The position numbers and the translations under genes were made by a program. A stretch of DNA of 64,000 bases, taken from positions 62,001-126,000 of the forward strand of contig JAUSDY010000176.1 of NCBI GenBank assembly GCA_030650395.1. The letters are read 5' to 3'. This DNA is from Acidobacteriota bacterium. Its GTDB lineage: Bacteria; Acidobacteriota; Vicinamibacteria; Vicinamibacterales; UBA2999. The notes beneath the pieces are model-generated. The model searched no databases and was not told where the DNA came from. It was given only the letters and a program-made list of their open reading frames with translations. How positions within the stretch are numbered: position 1 is the stretch's first letter; every line of letters starts with the position of its first letter. Shown here in pieces: positions 53,757 to 62,413 of the stretch.

Positions 53757-56690
53757 TCAGGCTGACGGGCCTCCCTCGAGTCCCAGGCGCCGTAGCTTGA
53801 GGTAAAGGCCGCGCCGGGTCAGGCCGAGCGCGCGAGCGGTTTCAGAGATGTTGCCGCGATGCCGCGACAGCGTTTCACGGATCAGATCTCGCTCGATTTC
53901 ATCCACCACGGAGGCGAGGGTTTGGCCGCCACGCAGCGACACCCGGCCGCCGGGTTGAGCCGTTGCCGGGGCGGCCGCGGTGAGATCCGCGGAGAGGTGT
54001 TCGGGCCCGATCACGCCGCCGGCCGGCGCCATGGCCACCGAGCGCTGGATCTCGTTCTTGAGCTGCCGCACGTTGCCCGGCCACCAATACTGGGCGAACA
54101 AGTCGAGCACCTCGGAGCTGAGCTTCATGTCGGGCTTGCCGAGTCGATCCGACGCTTCGCGCAGGAAATAGGTCGTGAGGTGCGGGATCTCCTCGCGGCG
54201 CTGACGCAGCGGCGGCACGTGAATGCGGATCACGCTCAACCGGTAATAGAGGTCTTCGCGGAACTTGCCTTCGGCGACCCGCTGTTCGAGGTCGGCGTTG
54301 GTCGCGGCCAGCACGCGCACGTCGACGGGCAACGGGCGCACTTCGCCGACCGGCATGATCTCGCCCGCCTCGAGGAAGCGGAGCAGCTTGGGCTGCACGT
54401 CGAGCGGCAGGTCTCCGATCTCGTCCAGGAACAACGTGCCCCCCGTCGCGGTGCGGACCAGGCCTGGTTGATCCGAGACGGCGCCGGTAAACGAGCCGCG
54501 GCGATGGCCGAACAACTGGCTGTCGGCCAGCTCGCGCGTGGTGGTCGTGCAGTTATAGGGCAGGAAGGTCGCCGCGTTTCGCGACGAGCCGACGTGAATG
54601 GCGCGCGCGACCAGCTCTTTGCCCGTGCCGCTCTCGCCGGTGATCAGCACCGTGAGGTCGTTCCCCTGCAGCCGCTGAATCTGATCGACCACGCGGTGCA
54701 TCGCGGCGCTGGCGCAGAGAAAACCCGGCAGCAGCGGCTCGAGCGGACGCTCCGTGGTCGAGTCGACCGACGCGGTCGGGCGATCGCGCACGCCGCACAG
54801 ATCAAAGCCCTGCCGTGCCACGGCCGCCATCATGCGGGCGCGGCGAAGCATCGGATGTCCGAGCGGGCGAGTGGTGGCGACCGCGACAGCACGCGGCCCA
54901 TCCGGCTCCTTGCCGATGTGCTCGACGATCAGGCTGCCGCCGCCGTAGGTGCCGCCTTGCGCGGCGAGCCGCGCCACCGTGCGCGCGCCATCCGCGTCGG
55001 CGCCCGCATGCGCAATCAACCGCACGTCGCCGCCGGGCAGCTCGCTGAAGACGACCGCCACGTCGGCGGTGACGGCCTCGAGCAGCGTGGCGGCCAGCTC
55101 GCGCGCCAGCAGGTCAGGCAGTACCGCCGCGTCCACCAACCGTCTCACCAGCGCATCGTCGGCGTCGGCGGGGGAGCCGACATATTCACCGGTGCCCGGC
55201 GTTTGTGTGGTGGCCATCGCGGCCCGAACCTCTTCGAGGTCACGCGTCGCGCCGAGAGATTGAAACACCTGCGCGGCGTAGTGATAGTGGCGATCGGCCG
55301 TCGACTTCGCGCCGGCCTTGGAGGCCAGGCGCGCGAGGGCGAGCTGGCTCACGGCGGCCTGGTAGCGCTCGCCCACGAGCTCGAAGACGCTCGAGCTTTG
55401 CGCAATATCGTGGTACGCCTCGGTTGTTCTCGTTTGCCGCGCGCGAAGATCACCACGCAGCCGCAAGAACTCGCCCCACGCGCCGGGCGTGGTGCGCGGA
55501 TCGAGCCGCGATTCAACCTGCGTCAAGCGGTGCTCAGCGTCCTCGATGCGTTCGGCAGACAGCAACGCTTCGGCCGCGATCAGCTCCGCTTCGATCGTTT
55601 CTGCCGGGGGGGCGTTGGTCGACTTAGCAATCTCGTCGGCGATGGCCAGCGCTTCATCCGGCTTGCCGCGCCGCGTCGCCAGCCGCGCCGTGATCACGCG
55701 CAGCGACCACTCGTACCAGCGGCTGGTGTTGCGCCCGTATGCGCCATACGCTTCCGCCGCCTGGCGCAGGTACTCCGCCGCGTTCTCGTAATCGCCGCGC
55801 ATCAGCGACATCTGGGCGAGCGTGTCGTAGACCGCGCCAGTCGTCTCGTGGAACTGCATGGCGCTGCGAACATCGAGCGCGCGGTGCAGCACCGTGTCGG
55901 CGCGATCGAGGTTGCCGACGCGAACGCAAATCTGGCCCAGCGTGGCGAGGGCGACCGAGAGTCCCGGACCCTGTCCGAGCCCTTCGTGAAGTCCGACGGC
56001 GCGCTCGGCCAACGCGAGGGCCTGCTCGTAACGGTGGCGAATCAATGCCACGTTCGCCTGGTTGCCGTAGACCGTCGCCAGCACGTCGTCTGCCTGCAGC
56101 AGCGACGCCATTCGCTCGGCCTGCCTGAGTGCCGCATTCGCTTCGTCATAGCGGCCGGTCTGGGCGAGCATGACCGCCGACAACGAATGCACCATGGCGA
56201 GGTGCCGCCGGTCGCCCGCGGCGTGCAGCGCCGCGGCCGCTTCGGCAATGTGCTCGCGGACGATCGCCATGTCGCCGACCTGCCGATAGCACTGGCCGAG
56301 ATAAAAATGCGCCAGGCCAATCGCCCGGGAGTCGTGAGCGATCTCCGCTTGCTTGAGGGCGCGGTTGTGCAGCGCGATGGCACGCGATTGTTCGCCGCGC
56401 GCAAAGGCGACGCGGCCGTGCAGCCGCCACAGATTCGAGTGCAGCACCTGTGGCAGGTTTTCGCGAATGGTGTCGGGGGAGCGGCCCAGTACGGTTCCGG
56501 CCTGTGCAAGATCGCCTTGCAAGAGGTACGATTCAGCCAGCATGACCCGCACGCTCAGTTCGTCATCCCGGGTCAGGGTCGCCGGCGCACGCAGGAGCGG
56601 TGTCAGTAATTCAATCGTGACGGCAGCCTGGCCCCGTTCGAGCGCGGTGCTCGCCCGGGCAATCACCGGTTGAAGAGCTGCGTTCGCCAC
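53757..56690 (-). CDS. TPR-linked sigma-54 activator
   Basis: A 977-residue protein with GTG at 56690 (VANAALQPVIARASTALERG); no ATG is in frame nearby. The N-terminal 520 residues are tetratricopeptide-like repeats (ALHNRALKQAEIAHDSRAIG, ALAERAVGLHEGLGQG and others). A GAF-like middle follows (about 560-680), then AAA+ (about 690-910) with GESGTGKELVARAI, GSFTGA (Ser for the usual first Ala) and LDEIGDLP, and a Fis HTH at the end (NISETARALGLTRRGLYLKL). It lacks a receiver, so signals probably reach it through the TPR part. It is divergent from a PP2C phosphatase gene, suggesting control by Ser/Thr phosphorylation. Confidence 0.9.
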   Translation of the reverse strand: MANAALQPVIARASTALERGQAAVTIELLTPLLRAPATLTRDDELSVRVMLAESYLLQGDLAQAGTVLGRSPDTIRENLPQVLHSNLWRLHGRVAFARGEQSRAIALHNRALKQAEIAHDSRAIGLAHFYLGQCYRQVGDMAIVREHIAEAAAALHAAGDRRHLAMVHSLSAVMLAQTGRYDEANAALRQAERMASLLQADDVLATVYGNQANVALIRHRYEQALALAERAVGLHEGLGQGPGLSVALATLGQICVRVGNLDRADTVLHRALDVRSAMQFHETTGAVYDTLAQMSLMRGDYENAAEYLRQAAEAYGAYGRNTSRWYEWSLRVITARLATRRGKPDEALAIADEIAKSTNAPPAETIEAELIAAEALLSAERIEDAEHRLTQVESRLDPRTTPGAWGEFLRLRGDLRARQTRTTEAYHDIAQSSSVFELVGERYQAAVSQLALARLASKAGAKSTADRHYHYAAQVFQSLGATRDLEEVRAAMATTQTPGTGEYVGSPADADDALVRRLVDAAVLPDLLARELAATLLEAVTADVAVVFSELPGGDVRLIAHAGADADGARTVARLAAQGGTYGGGSLIVEHIGKEPDGPRAVAVATTRPLGHPMLRRARMMAAVARQGFDLCGVRDRPTASVDSTTERPLEPLLPGFLCASAAMHRVVDQIQRLQGNDLTVLITGESGTGKELVARAIHVGSSRNAATFLPYNCTTTTRELADSQLFGHRRGSFTGAVSDQPGLVRTATGGTLFLDEIGDLPLDVQPKLLRFLEAGEIMPVGEVRPLPVDVRVLAATNADLEQRVAEGKFREDLYYRLSVIRIHVPPLRQRREEIPHLTTYFLREASDRLGKPDMKLSSEVLDLFAQYWWPGNVRQLKNEIQRSVAMAPAGGVIGPEHLSADLTAAAPATAQPGGRVSLRGGQTLASVVDEIERDLIRETLSRHRGNISETARALGLTRRGLYLKLRRLGLEGGPSA

Positions 56691-56739
56691 GGCCGCATAG
56701 TATACGAAGTATCCAGCCCACGATAATCCTTTTAACGAT

Positions 56740-57492
56740 ATGGACTTGAGCGTAGGAACCCGGACCGATATCGGTCCGCGTAAAATGAACCAGGACCACT
56801 TCGGCACCTGGCCGGACCTTGGTTTATATGTCGTCGCCGATGGCATGGGTGGCCACAATGCGGGGGAAGTCGCGTCGCACCTGGCGGTCGAGACCATTCA
56901 CGGATTCATCGCCGAAAGCGCGCGGACCCCTGACATCACCTGGCCCTTCGCACTCGAGGTGGCCCTCTCGATCGACTTGAATCGCCTGACGACGGCGGTG
57001 CGGCTGGCCAATCGCCGCATTTACGACGAAGGCTCCAAGCACGCGGAGTTGAGCGGCATGGGCACCACGGTGGTCGCCGCGCTCGTCGCCGGGGACCGGA
57101 TGATGCTCGCAAGCGTCGGAGACAGCCGGATCTATCGCTATCGAAATGGATCGCTCGAACAGCTCACGCAGGACGATACGTGGCTGAACTCGGTGCTCGG
57201 CGCCAAACAGGCCGAGGATGCCGACGCGTCGCATCCGCTGCGTCACGTGCTGACGAGCGTGGTCGGCACGAGAGACGATGTGAAACCGGGAGCCCGTGAG
57301 GAGCGTCTGTTACCAGGAGACACCTTCGTGCTGTGCACGGACGGCGTGCACGGCCGGCTCGACAATGCGGCGTTTGTTTCGGTGCTCGCGGGTGGCTCCA
57401 ACCCCGAGCAGCACGCCACGGGGTTGGTCGATGAAGCACTGACGCGGGGCACGTCCGACAACGCCACGGCACTGGTGATTACAATCTCTTGA
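56740..57492 (+). CDS. PP2C-family serine/threonine protein phosphatase
   Basis: A 250-residue cytoplasmic phosphatase. MDLSVGTRTDIGPRKMNQDH has the first metal motif, VVADGMGGHNAGEVAS the second, followed by GMGTTVVAALV, VGDSRIYRYRNG, LCTDGVHGRLD and DNATALVI. All metal-binding aspartates are present, so it should be active. It removes phosphate from Ser/Thr, working against Hanks-type kinases. Its gene starts 49 bp from the divergent TPR/sigma-54 activator gene, and its stop overlaps tesA (TGATG). Confidence 0.95.
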   Translation: MDLSVGTRTDIGPRKMNQDHFGTWPDLGLYVVADGMGGHNAGEVASHLAVETIHGFIAESARTPDITWPFALEVALSIDLNRLTTAVRLANRRIYDEGSKHAELSGMGTTVVAALVAGDRMMLASVGDSRIYRYRNGSLEQLTQDDTWLNSVLGAKQAEDADASHPLRHVLTSVVGTRDDVKPGAREERLLPGDTFVLCTDGVHGRLDNAAFVSVLAGGSNPEQHATGLVDEALTRGTSDNATALVITIS

Positions 57493-58208
57493 TGCGTCAC
57501 GTCGTTCTCTCGTTGGCGATCGCCGGCCTGCTGGCAGGGGCCGCGTGCCGCCCTTCGACCCGCGGAGGTCTGAGCGAGGCTCAGACCTCCGCTCGCTCAG
57601 GGCAGGCCCCGCCAACAGATTCGAATGTGAAGACAGAGGCGAAACCTCGGATCGTGTTTCTTGGCGACAGCTTGACGGCGGGCCTCGGGCTTTCACGGGA
57701 TGCGAGTTATCCGGCGCTGCTCCAACGCAAGCTCGATGGTCGCGGCTATCGCTACGAGGTGGTGAACGCGGGCGTGTCCGGCGACACCTCTGCCGGCGGG
57801 CGGCGGCGTCTCGACTGGTCGCTCGAGGGCGACGTGAAGATTCTCGTCGTCGCGCTCGGCGCGAACGACGGCTTGCGGGGCCTCTCGCCGCAGGACATGA
57901 AGGCGAACCTGTCGACGATTCTGGATCGCGCAGCAGAGAAAAAGATCACGGTGATCCTCGCGGGCATGGAAGCGCCGCCGAACTACGGCGCCGATTACAC
58001 GCGCCAGTTCAGGGACGTCTATCTCGAGCTGGCGAAGCAGTACGACGTGCGGTTGGTGCCGTTCCTGTTGCAAGGGGTGGCCGGGATCTCCGGACTCAAT
58101 CAGGCCGACGGCATTCATCCGAACGCCCGGGGCGCGCAGCTGGTTGCGGATCTGGTGTGGGCCGCGCTCGAGCCGGCGCTCGCGCGCCCGGCCGCGGTCA
58201 CCCCATGA
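57492..58208 (+). CDS. tesA: TesA-like SGNH esterase/lysophospholipase, lipoprotein
   Basis: A 238-residue protein from the ATG at 57492. A lipoprotein leader ends in LLAGAAC (Cys19). The esterase has FLGDSLTAG (Ser60), ALGANDGLRG (block III Asn) and DGIHPNARG (catalytic Asp and His). It hydrolyses thioesters, lysophospholipids or aryl esters in the periplasm. Residues about 24-34 (GGLSEAQTSAR) are encoded by a 13-5-13 palindrome (57562-57592) in the linker between anchor and enzyme. The order tesA-ybbA-ybbP with overlaps is the same as in E. coli. Confidence 0.93.
   Translation: MRHVVLSLAIAGLLAGAACRPSTRGGLSEAQTSARSGQAPPTDSNVKTEAKPRIVFLGDSLTAGLGLSRDASYPALLQRKLDGRGYRYEVVNAGVSGDTSAGGRRRLDWSLEGDVKILVVALGANDGLRGLSPQDMKANLSTILDRAAEKKITVILAGMEAPPNYGADYTRQFRDVYLELAKQYDVRLVPFLLQGVAGISGLNQADGIHPNARGAQLVADLVWAALEPALARPAAVTP
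57562..57592. repeat. 31-bp REP-like palindrome inside tesA
   Basis: GCGGAGGTCTGAG, loop CGAGG, CTCAGACCTCCGC: perfect 13-bp arms. It has the same arm and loop lengths as the palindrome in pepO (49470-49500) but a different sequence. It keeps the reading frame. Confidence 0.9.
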
Positions 58209-58897
58209 TCGAGTTACGCGGCGTCAGCAAAACCGTCTCGAGCGGCGGACAGCCGCTCACGATTCTCCATCCCCTCGACTTGCACGTGCCCAACGGGCAG
58301 TGCCTGGCGATCATCGGGCCGTCGGGCAGCGGCAAGTCCACGCTGTTGGGATTGATCGCGGGCCTCGATTCACCGTCGACAGGACAGATCACGATCGCCG
58401 GCCACGACATCACGGCGCTTGGCGAGGATGCGCTCGCGCAGCTGCGCGGCGAGAAGGTCGGCTTCGTCTTCCAGTTCTTCCACCTCGTGCCGTCGCTGAC
58501 GGCGCTCGAGAACATCCAGGTGCCGATGGAGATCGCTGGCCGGCGCGACGCCAAATTGCGGGCGCAGGCGTTACTGGATGAAGTCGGCCTGCACGATCGC
58601 GGGCATCACTACCCGGCGCAGTTGTCGGGCGGCGAGCAACAGCGCATCGCGATCGCGCGCGCGCTGGCCAACGACCCGCCGCTCATTCTCGCGGACGAGC
58701 CGACCGGCAATCTCGACAGCTCGAACGGGCGGCACATTCTCGAGCTGTTGCTGCAGGTCAAGCGGGCGCGCGGCGTCACGCTCGTCATGGTCACGCACGA
58801 TCCGAGCGTGGCGGCGATCGCCGATGCCCAACTGGTGCTGCGGGATGGCAGGCCCGTGGCGGCCGAGACCACGGCCACCGGGAGCCGCCCCGCGTGA
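58205..58897 (+). CDS. ybbA: ABC transporter ATP-binding protein (YbbA-like)
   Basis: A 230-residue ATPase of the LolD/MacB class. Walker A is GPSGSGKST (about residues 38-46), the Q-loop is in FQFFHLVPSLTALEN, the signature is LSGGEQQR, Walker B is LILADEPTGNLD, and the switch is VTHD. It pairs with the permease encoded next. The ATG at 58205 overlaps the tesA stop (ATGA), and the permease GTG overlaps its own stop. MacB-type pairs work by mechanotransmission, moving lipids or lipoproteins at the envelope. Confidence 0.95.
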   Translation: MIELRGVSKTVSSGGQPLTILHPLDLHVPNGQCLAIIGPSGSGKSTLLGLIAGLDSPSTGQITIAGHDITALGEDALAQLRGEKVGFVFQFFHLVPSLTALENIQVPMEIAGRRDAKLRAQALLDEVGLHDRGHHYPAQLSGGEQQRIAIARALANDPPLILADEPTGNLDSSNGRHILELLLQVKRARGVTLVMVTHDPSVAAIADAQLVLRDGRPVAAETTATGSRPA

Positions 58898-61428
58898 GGT
58901 TCGTGCTCTACATGGCGGCGCGCGAGCTACGGGCCTCGTGGCGGCGACTGCTGGTGTTCTTCGTCTGCATCGCGGTGGGCGTGGGTGCGATTGTTGCCAT
59001 CAGGTCGGTCATCCAGAGTGTGCGGCACACCTTTGCCGGTGAGGCGCGGACGCTGATCAGCGCCGACGCGATCATCAGCAGCACCCGGCCGATCGGCGAG
59101 AAGCTGGCCGCGACGATCGACGATCGGCTGAAGACGGCCGGCGCCGAGAGCATTCGGTCCGTCGAGCTGGCGACCATGGCCAGGGCTGCCGACAAGCCCG
59201 GCGGCCGCGCGCGCATGGTGGAGCTGCGAGCGGTCGAAGACGGCTTTCCCTACTACGGCGTGATGAAGCTCGCCAATGGCGTGCGTTACGAGCACGGGCT
59301 GCTGCGCGGTTTTGGCGTCCTGGTCAGGCCGGAACTGCTCGCGCAGTTGGCCGTCGCGGTCGGCGACGCGCTGACGATCGGCTCGCAGCGTTTCACGATT
59401 CGCGGCGTCATCGAGAGCGAACCGGGGCGCAGGCTTGGCGCGTTCAGCATTGGCCCGCGGGTGTTTGTTGACCTGGCGGACTTACCGAAGACCGGCCTCA
59501 CGGGATTCGGCAGCCGCGCCATGACGCAGCGGCTGCTGCGCGTGCCCGATGCGGCGCTGGACGGCTTGATCGTGCAGCTCCGGAAGGACTTCGCCAACGA
59601 GTTCGCGCGCGTGCGCTCGTATCAGGCCACCGAAGACGACATCGGTGAAGACTTCGCGCGTGCCGAGGACTACCTCAGCCTGGTCGGCCTGGTGATCGTG
59701 ATCCTCGGCGGCATCGGTGTCTCGAGCGTCACGCGGGTGTTCGTCCAGCAGAAGATGAAGAGCATCGCGGTGCTGAAGTGTGTGGGCGCCCGATCGTCGC
59801 AACTGCTCGCGGTCTATGTCGCGCAAGTGGCCATGCTCGGCCTGGCGGGAAGCCTGCTGGGGATTGGCCTCGCCCGGCTCGCGATGCGCGCCATTCCATC
59901 TGTTCTCGCCGGCACCACGCCGGGCGTCGACATCACCTACGCGTTGACGGCGCCGGCGGTAACGCAAGGGCTCGGCATCGGCCTGCTGGTGTCGCTGTTG
60001 TTTTCGCTGGTGCCGCTGCTCGAGGTCCGGCACGTGAAGCCGTCGCTGCTGCTGCGCGACGAAGCCCGCAGCCGCAAGCCGGACCTGACCCAGGTGCTGG
60101 TCACGTTGTTCGTCGTGGCGGGTCTCGTGGCCCTCACGGTCTGGCAGGCCGGCTCGTTGCGGGTAGGGCTGATCGTAGCCGCCGGATTCGCGGGCACTGC
60201 GCTCGTCCTGCACGTGGCTGGATCGCTGCTGATTCGCGCGGTCGTGCCGCTCGCGCGCTCGAAGTCGTTTGCGATGCGCCACGCGGTGCTGCACCTCAGC
60301 CGGCCGGGCAGCCAGATGCGAATCGTGCTGCTCGCCGTCGGCCTCGGCAGCTTCTTCATCATCGGCGTCCGCTCGTTGCAGCAGAACCTGATTGCGGAGT
60401 TCAGGGTCAACGTCACGCCCGATTCGCCCGACATGTTCCTGCTCGACATCCAGAGCGATCAGGTCGAGGGCGTCCGATCGGTGCTGGCCAGGTATCAAGC
60501 GGCCGGGGCGGCGCCGGCGCGCCTGCTGCCGGTGCTGCGCGCGCGCGTCGTCGGCGTCGAGGGCCGCGAGCTGCAGCTCGAGAACTTCGAGGACGTTCGC
60601 GGCCGCGGCTCCCTGGCCCGCGAGTACACCGTGACCTACCGGCCCGCCCTGGAACCCAACGAGAAGATCGTGGCCGGCGCGCTGTGGGACGCCACGCCGT
60701 CCGAGGCGGGCGAGGTCTCGATCGAGCAGGGCCTCAGCGAGCGCTTTCGCATCGGTGTCGGCGATACGATCCGCTTCGACGTGCTCGGCCGCACCTTTGC
60801 CGCGAAGGTCACGAGCGTCCGGTTCGTGGAGTGGGCCGACAGCCGGGCCGGCGGGTTCATGTTCGTGTTTCGCCCGGGACTGCTGGAGAAGGCGCCGCAC
60901 GGGTTGATCGGGTTTCTGCGCGGTCCGGCTGATGGCGACGCGCGGGCGCGCATGCAGACGGAGCTGGTGGCGGTGGCGCCGAACCTGTCGGTGATCGACG
61001 GGCGCGAGATCCTGAACGCGATCAAATCGGTGGTCGACAACGTCACGCTCGCGGTCACGGTGGTCGGCACGCTGGTGCTGTTCAGCGGGCTGTTGATCCT
61101 GATTGGCGCGGTGGCGATGACGAAGTTCCGCCGCGTCTACGAGGCCGCGATCTTCAAGACGTTAGGTGCGACCCGCCAGCTGATCGCGACGGTGCTGTTT
61201 CTCGAGTACGGCTTGCTCGGCTTGCTCGCCGGCACCATCGGCGCCGGCGGCGCCATCGCGCTGACGTGGGGCATCAGCCGCTATGCGCTGGAGATTCCGT
61301 TTCACCCGCTGGTCCGGCTCAGTGCCGTTGGCGTCGCCATCACCTCCGCACTCGTGGCGGTGATCGGCGTGCTCTCCAGCTGGGAGGTCCTCCAGCATAA
61401 ACCGCTCGCGACGCTGCGCGCGGAATAA
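58894..61428 (+). CDS. ybbP: FtsX-like ABC permease (YbbP-like)
   Basis: An 844-residue inner-membrane protein with GTG at 58894. One N-terminal helix (LLVFFVCIAVGVGAIVAIRS) is followed by a periplasmic domain, then two FtsX domains: about residues 260-390 (VTRVFVQQKMKSIAVLKCVG) and 720-840 (MTKFRRVYEAAIFKTLGATR), with extra helices between (about 400-500). About ten helices in total match YbbP rather than MacB. It should couple ATP hydrolysis by YbbA to release or delivery of a lipid substrate, perhaps the product of TesA. Confidence 0.93.
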   Translation: MRFVLYMAARELRASWRRLLVFFVCIAVGVGAIVAIRSVIQSVRHTFAGEARTLISADAIISSTRPIGEKLAATIDDRLKTAGAESIRSVELATMARAADKPGGRARMVELRAVEDGFPYYGVMKLANGVRYEHGLLRGFGVLVRPELLAQLAVAVGDALTIGSQRFTIRGVIESEPGRRLGAFSIGPRVFVDLADLPKTGLTGFGSRAMTQRLLRVPDAALDGLIVQLRKDFANEFARVRSYQATEDDIGEDFARAEDYLSLVGLVIVILGGIGVSSVTRVFVQQKMKSIAVLKCVGARSSQLLAVYVAQVAMLGLAGSLLGIGLARLAMRAIPSVLAGTTPGVDITYALTAPAVTQGLGIGLLVSLLFSLVPLLEVRHVKPSLLLRDEARSRKPDLTQVLVTLFVVAGLVALTVWQAGSLRVGLIVAAGFAGTALVLHVAGSLLIRAVVPLARSKSFAMRHAVLHLSRPGSQMRIVLLAVGLGSFFIIGVRSLQQNLIAEFRVNVTPDSPDMFLLDIQSDQVEGVRSVLARYQAAGAAPARLLPVLRARVVGVEGRELQLENFEDVRGRGSLAREYTVTYRPALEPNEKIVAGALWDATPSEAGEVSIEQGLSERFRIGVGDTIRFDVLGRTFAAKVTSVRFVEWADSRAGGFMFVFRPGLLEKAPHGLIGFLRGPADGDARARMQTELVAVAPNLSVIDGREILNAIKSVVDNVTLAVTVVGTLVLFSGLLILIGAVAMTKFRRVYEAAIFKTLGATRQLIATVLFLEYGLLGLLAGTIGAGGAIALTWGISRYALEIPFHPLVRLSAVGVAITSALVAVIGVLSSWEVLQHKPLATLRAE

Positions 61429-61523
61429 AGCGCGGAACGAAAGTTCCGCGCTACCTGCTCCTACGGGGGGGGCGCCGTGCCGCCGTGTGGCCTGACGGCG
61501 TAGCGCGGAACTTTAGTTCCGCG
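61429..61523. repeat. Pair of GTAGCGCGGAAC REP-like palindromes
   Basis: AGCGCGGAAC-GAAA-GTTCCGCGCT (61429-61452) and CGCGGAAC-TTTA-GTTCCGCG (61504-61523, preceded by TAG) lie in opposite orientation about 50 bp apart, like a BIME unit. The spacer has a run of eight G. The first may also terminate ybbP transcription. A relative is at 27854. Confidence 0.85.
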
Positions 61524-61584
61524 GTTGGTGGTAATATCGAGTGTTAGCGCGTCACTCGCTAGGCGCGCTGGGAGTACGAAGTCA

Positions 61585-61923
61585 ATGAACGTCTCGCACT
61601 ACAAGGACGCCCTCTTGAAGAAGCGGGCAGAGCTCGTGGATACGGCGGGCCTCAATTCGCTCCAGAACTCGATGGAGCACAACAACGGGCGCCAGGGTGA
61701 CATGGCCGATCAGGCGTCCGGCAACAACGAAGTTCACATTCAGTTGCGCCTCAAGCAAACCGACGCCAAAATCCTGCAGGCGATCGACGAAGCGTTGATG
61801 CGCATTGAAAAGGGCGCGTTCGGATTGTGCCGCGATTGCGGCGAGCCCATTGCCGAAGCCCGCCTCAACGCTATTCCCTGGACACGGGTCTGCATCACCT
61901 GCAAGGAAAAGCAGAAAGCGTGA
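61585..61923 (+). CDS. DksA/TraR-family zinc-finger protein
   Basis: A 112-residue protein with start at the ATG at 61585 (GGGAG upstream). The coiled-coil hairpin carries DMADQA, which fits the DxxDxA tip motif that reaches into the RNA polymerase secondary channel. The zinc finger is GLCRDCGEPI, then RVCITCKEK (CxxC-x17-CxxC). It probably modulates transcription with or without ppGpp. It is shorter than E. coli DksA, as in many single-copy acidobacterial and TraR-like forms. It overlaps the ferritin-like gene (GTGA). Confidence 0.92.
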   Translation: MNVSHYKDALLKKRAELVDTAGLNSLQNSMEHNNGRQGDMADQASGNNEVHIQLRLKQTDAKILQAIDEALMRIEKGAFGLCRDCGEPIAEARLNAIPWTRVCITCKEKQKA

Positions 61924-62411
61924 GCACCACCACCGCGTTATCGGATCTGATTACGGAGTTCCTGCGCGAGCGCACGGCGCTGCTGATGCGGCACGAAGAC
62001 GTCGCCACCTTCGTCACCGGCTACGACATCAACAACGCCTATCAGTACATCATCGCGCGCGAGCAGACCCACCTGTCGTGGCTGCAGCATGCGCTGCTGG
62101 ACCTCGGGACGCCGATTCCGGGCGACCCGCCGCGCGACACCGTGTCGGCCACCAAGGGCGCCGACGCCTGGAAGGCGCTCGCCGCCGATGACGCTCGCCT
62201 GAACGCCCAGTTCGTCGACACGTGGCGCCCGCGGGTCGAGACCGTCAGCCACGCCCGGCACCGCGGCATGCTGAACGTCATCCTGGGAGAAATGCTGGAG
62301 CACAAGCGCCTGTTCGATCAGGCGGCCGCGGGCAACACCGGCCTCATCGGCACCTCGCTGTCCTACAACGATCATCCCGGTGCGGTCATGGGCGCCCGCT
62401 GGGTGGAGTAG
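61920..62411 (+). CDS. Ferritin-like helical protein of unknown function
   Basis: A 163-residue protein with GTG at 61920, overlapping the DksA-like stop. It is largely helical, with ITEFLRERTALLMRHEDVAT, IIAREQTHLSWLQHALLDLG and NVILGEMLEHKRLFDQAA, giving Glu and His residues in positions like a ferritin-type di-metal site. I do not recognise a named family. A motif-poor middle (GDPPRDTVSATKGADAWKAL) suggests a loop. Coupling to the DksA-like gene and position before folK are noted; no functional link is clear. Confidence 0.7.
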   Translation: MSTTTALSDLITEFLRERTALLMRHEDVATFVTGYDINNAYQYIIAREQTHLSWLQHALLDLGTPIPGDPPRDTVSATKGADAWKALAADDARLNAQFVDTWRPRVETVSHARHRGMLNVILGEMLEHKRLFDQAAAGNTGLIGTSLSYNDHPGAVMGARWVE

Positions 62412-62413
62412 CC

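Noticed and set aside
53859-56609. A 916-residue open frame on the plus strand opposite the TPR/sigma-54 gene
   Set aside because: It is an antisense shadow: Arg/His-rich, no known motifs, and the minus strand carries clear TPR, AAA+ and HTH domains.
56691-56897. Extension of the TPR/sigma-54 gene upstream to 56897
   Set aside because: It would overlap the start of the PP2C gene and has no TPR character; GTG at 56690 is followed by a plausible helical start.
62222-62413. N-terminal extension of folK from GTG at 62222
   Set aside because: The extension is Arg/His-rich, is antiphase to the ferritin-like gene it overlaps, and is absent from the FolK family.
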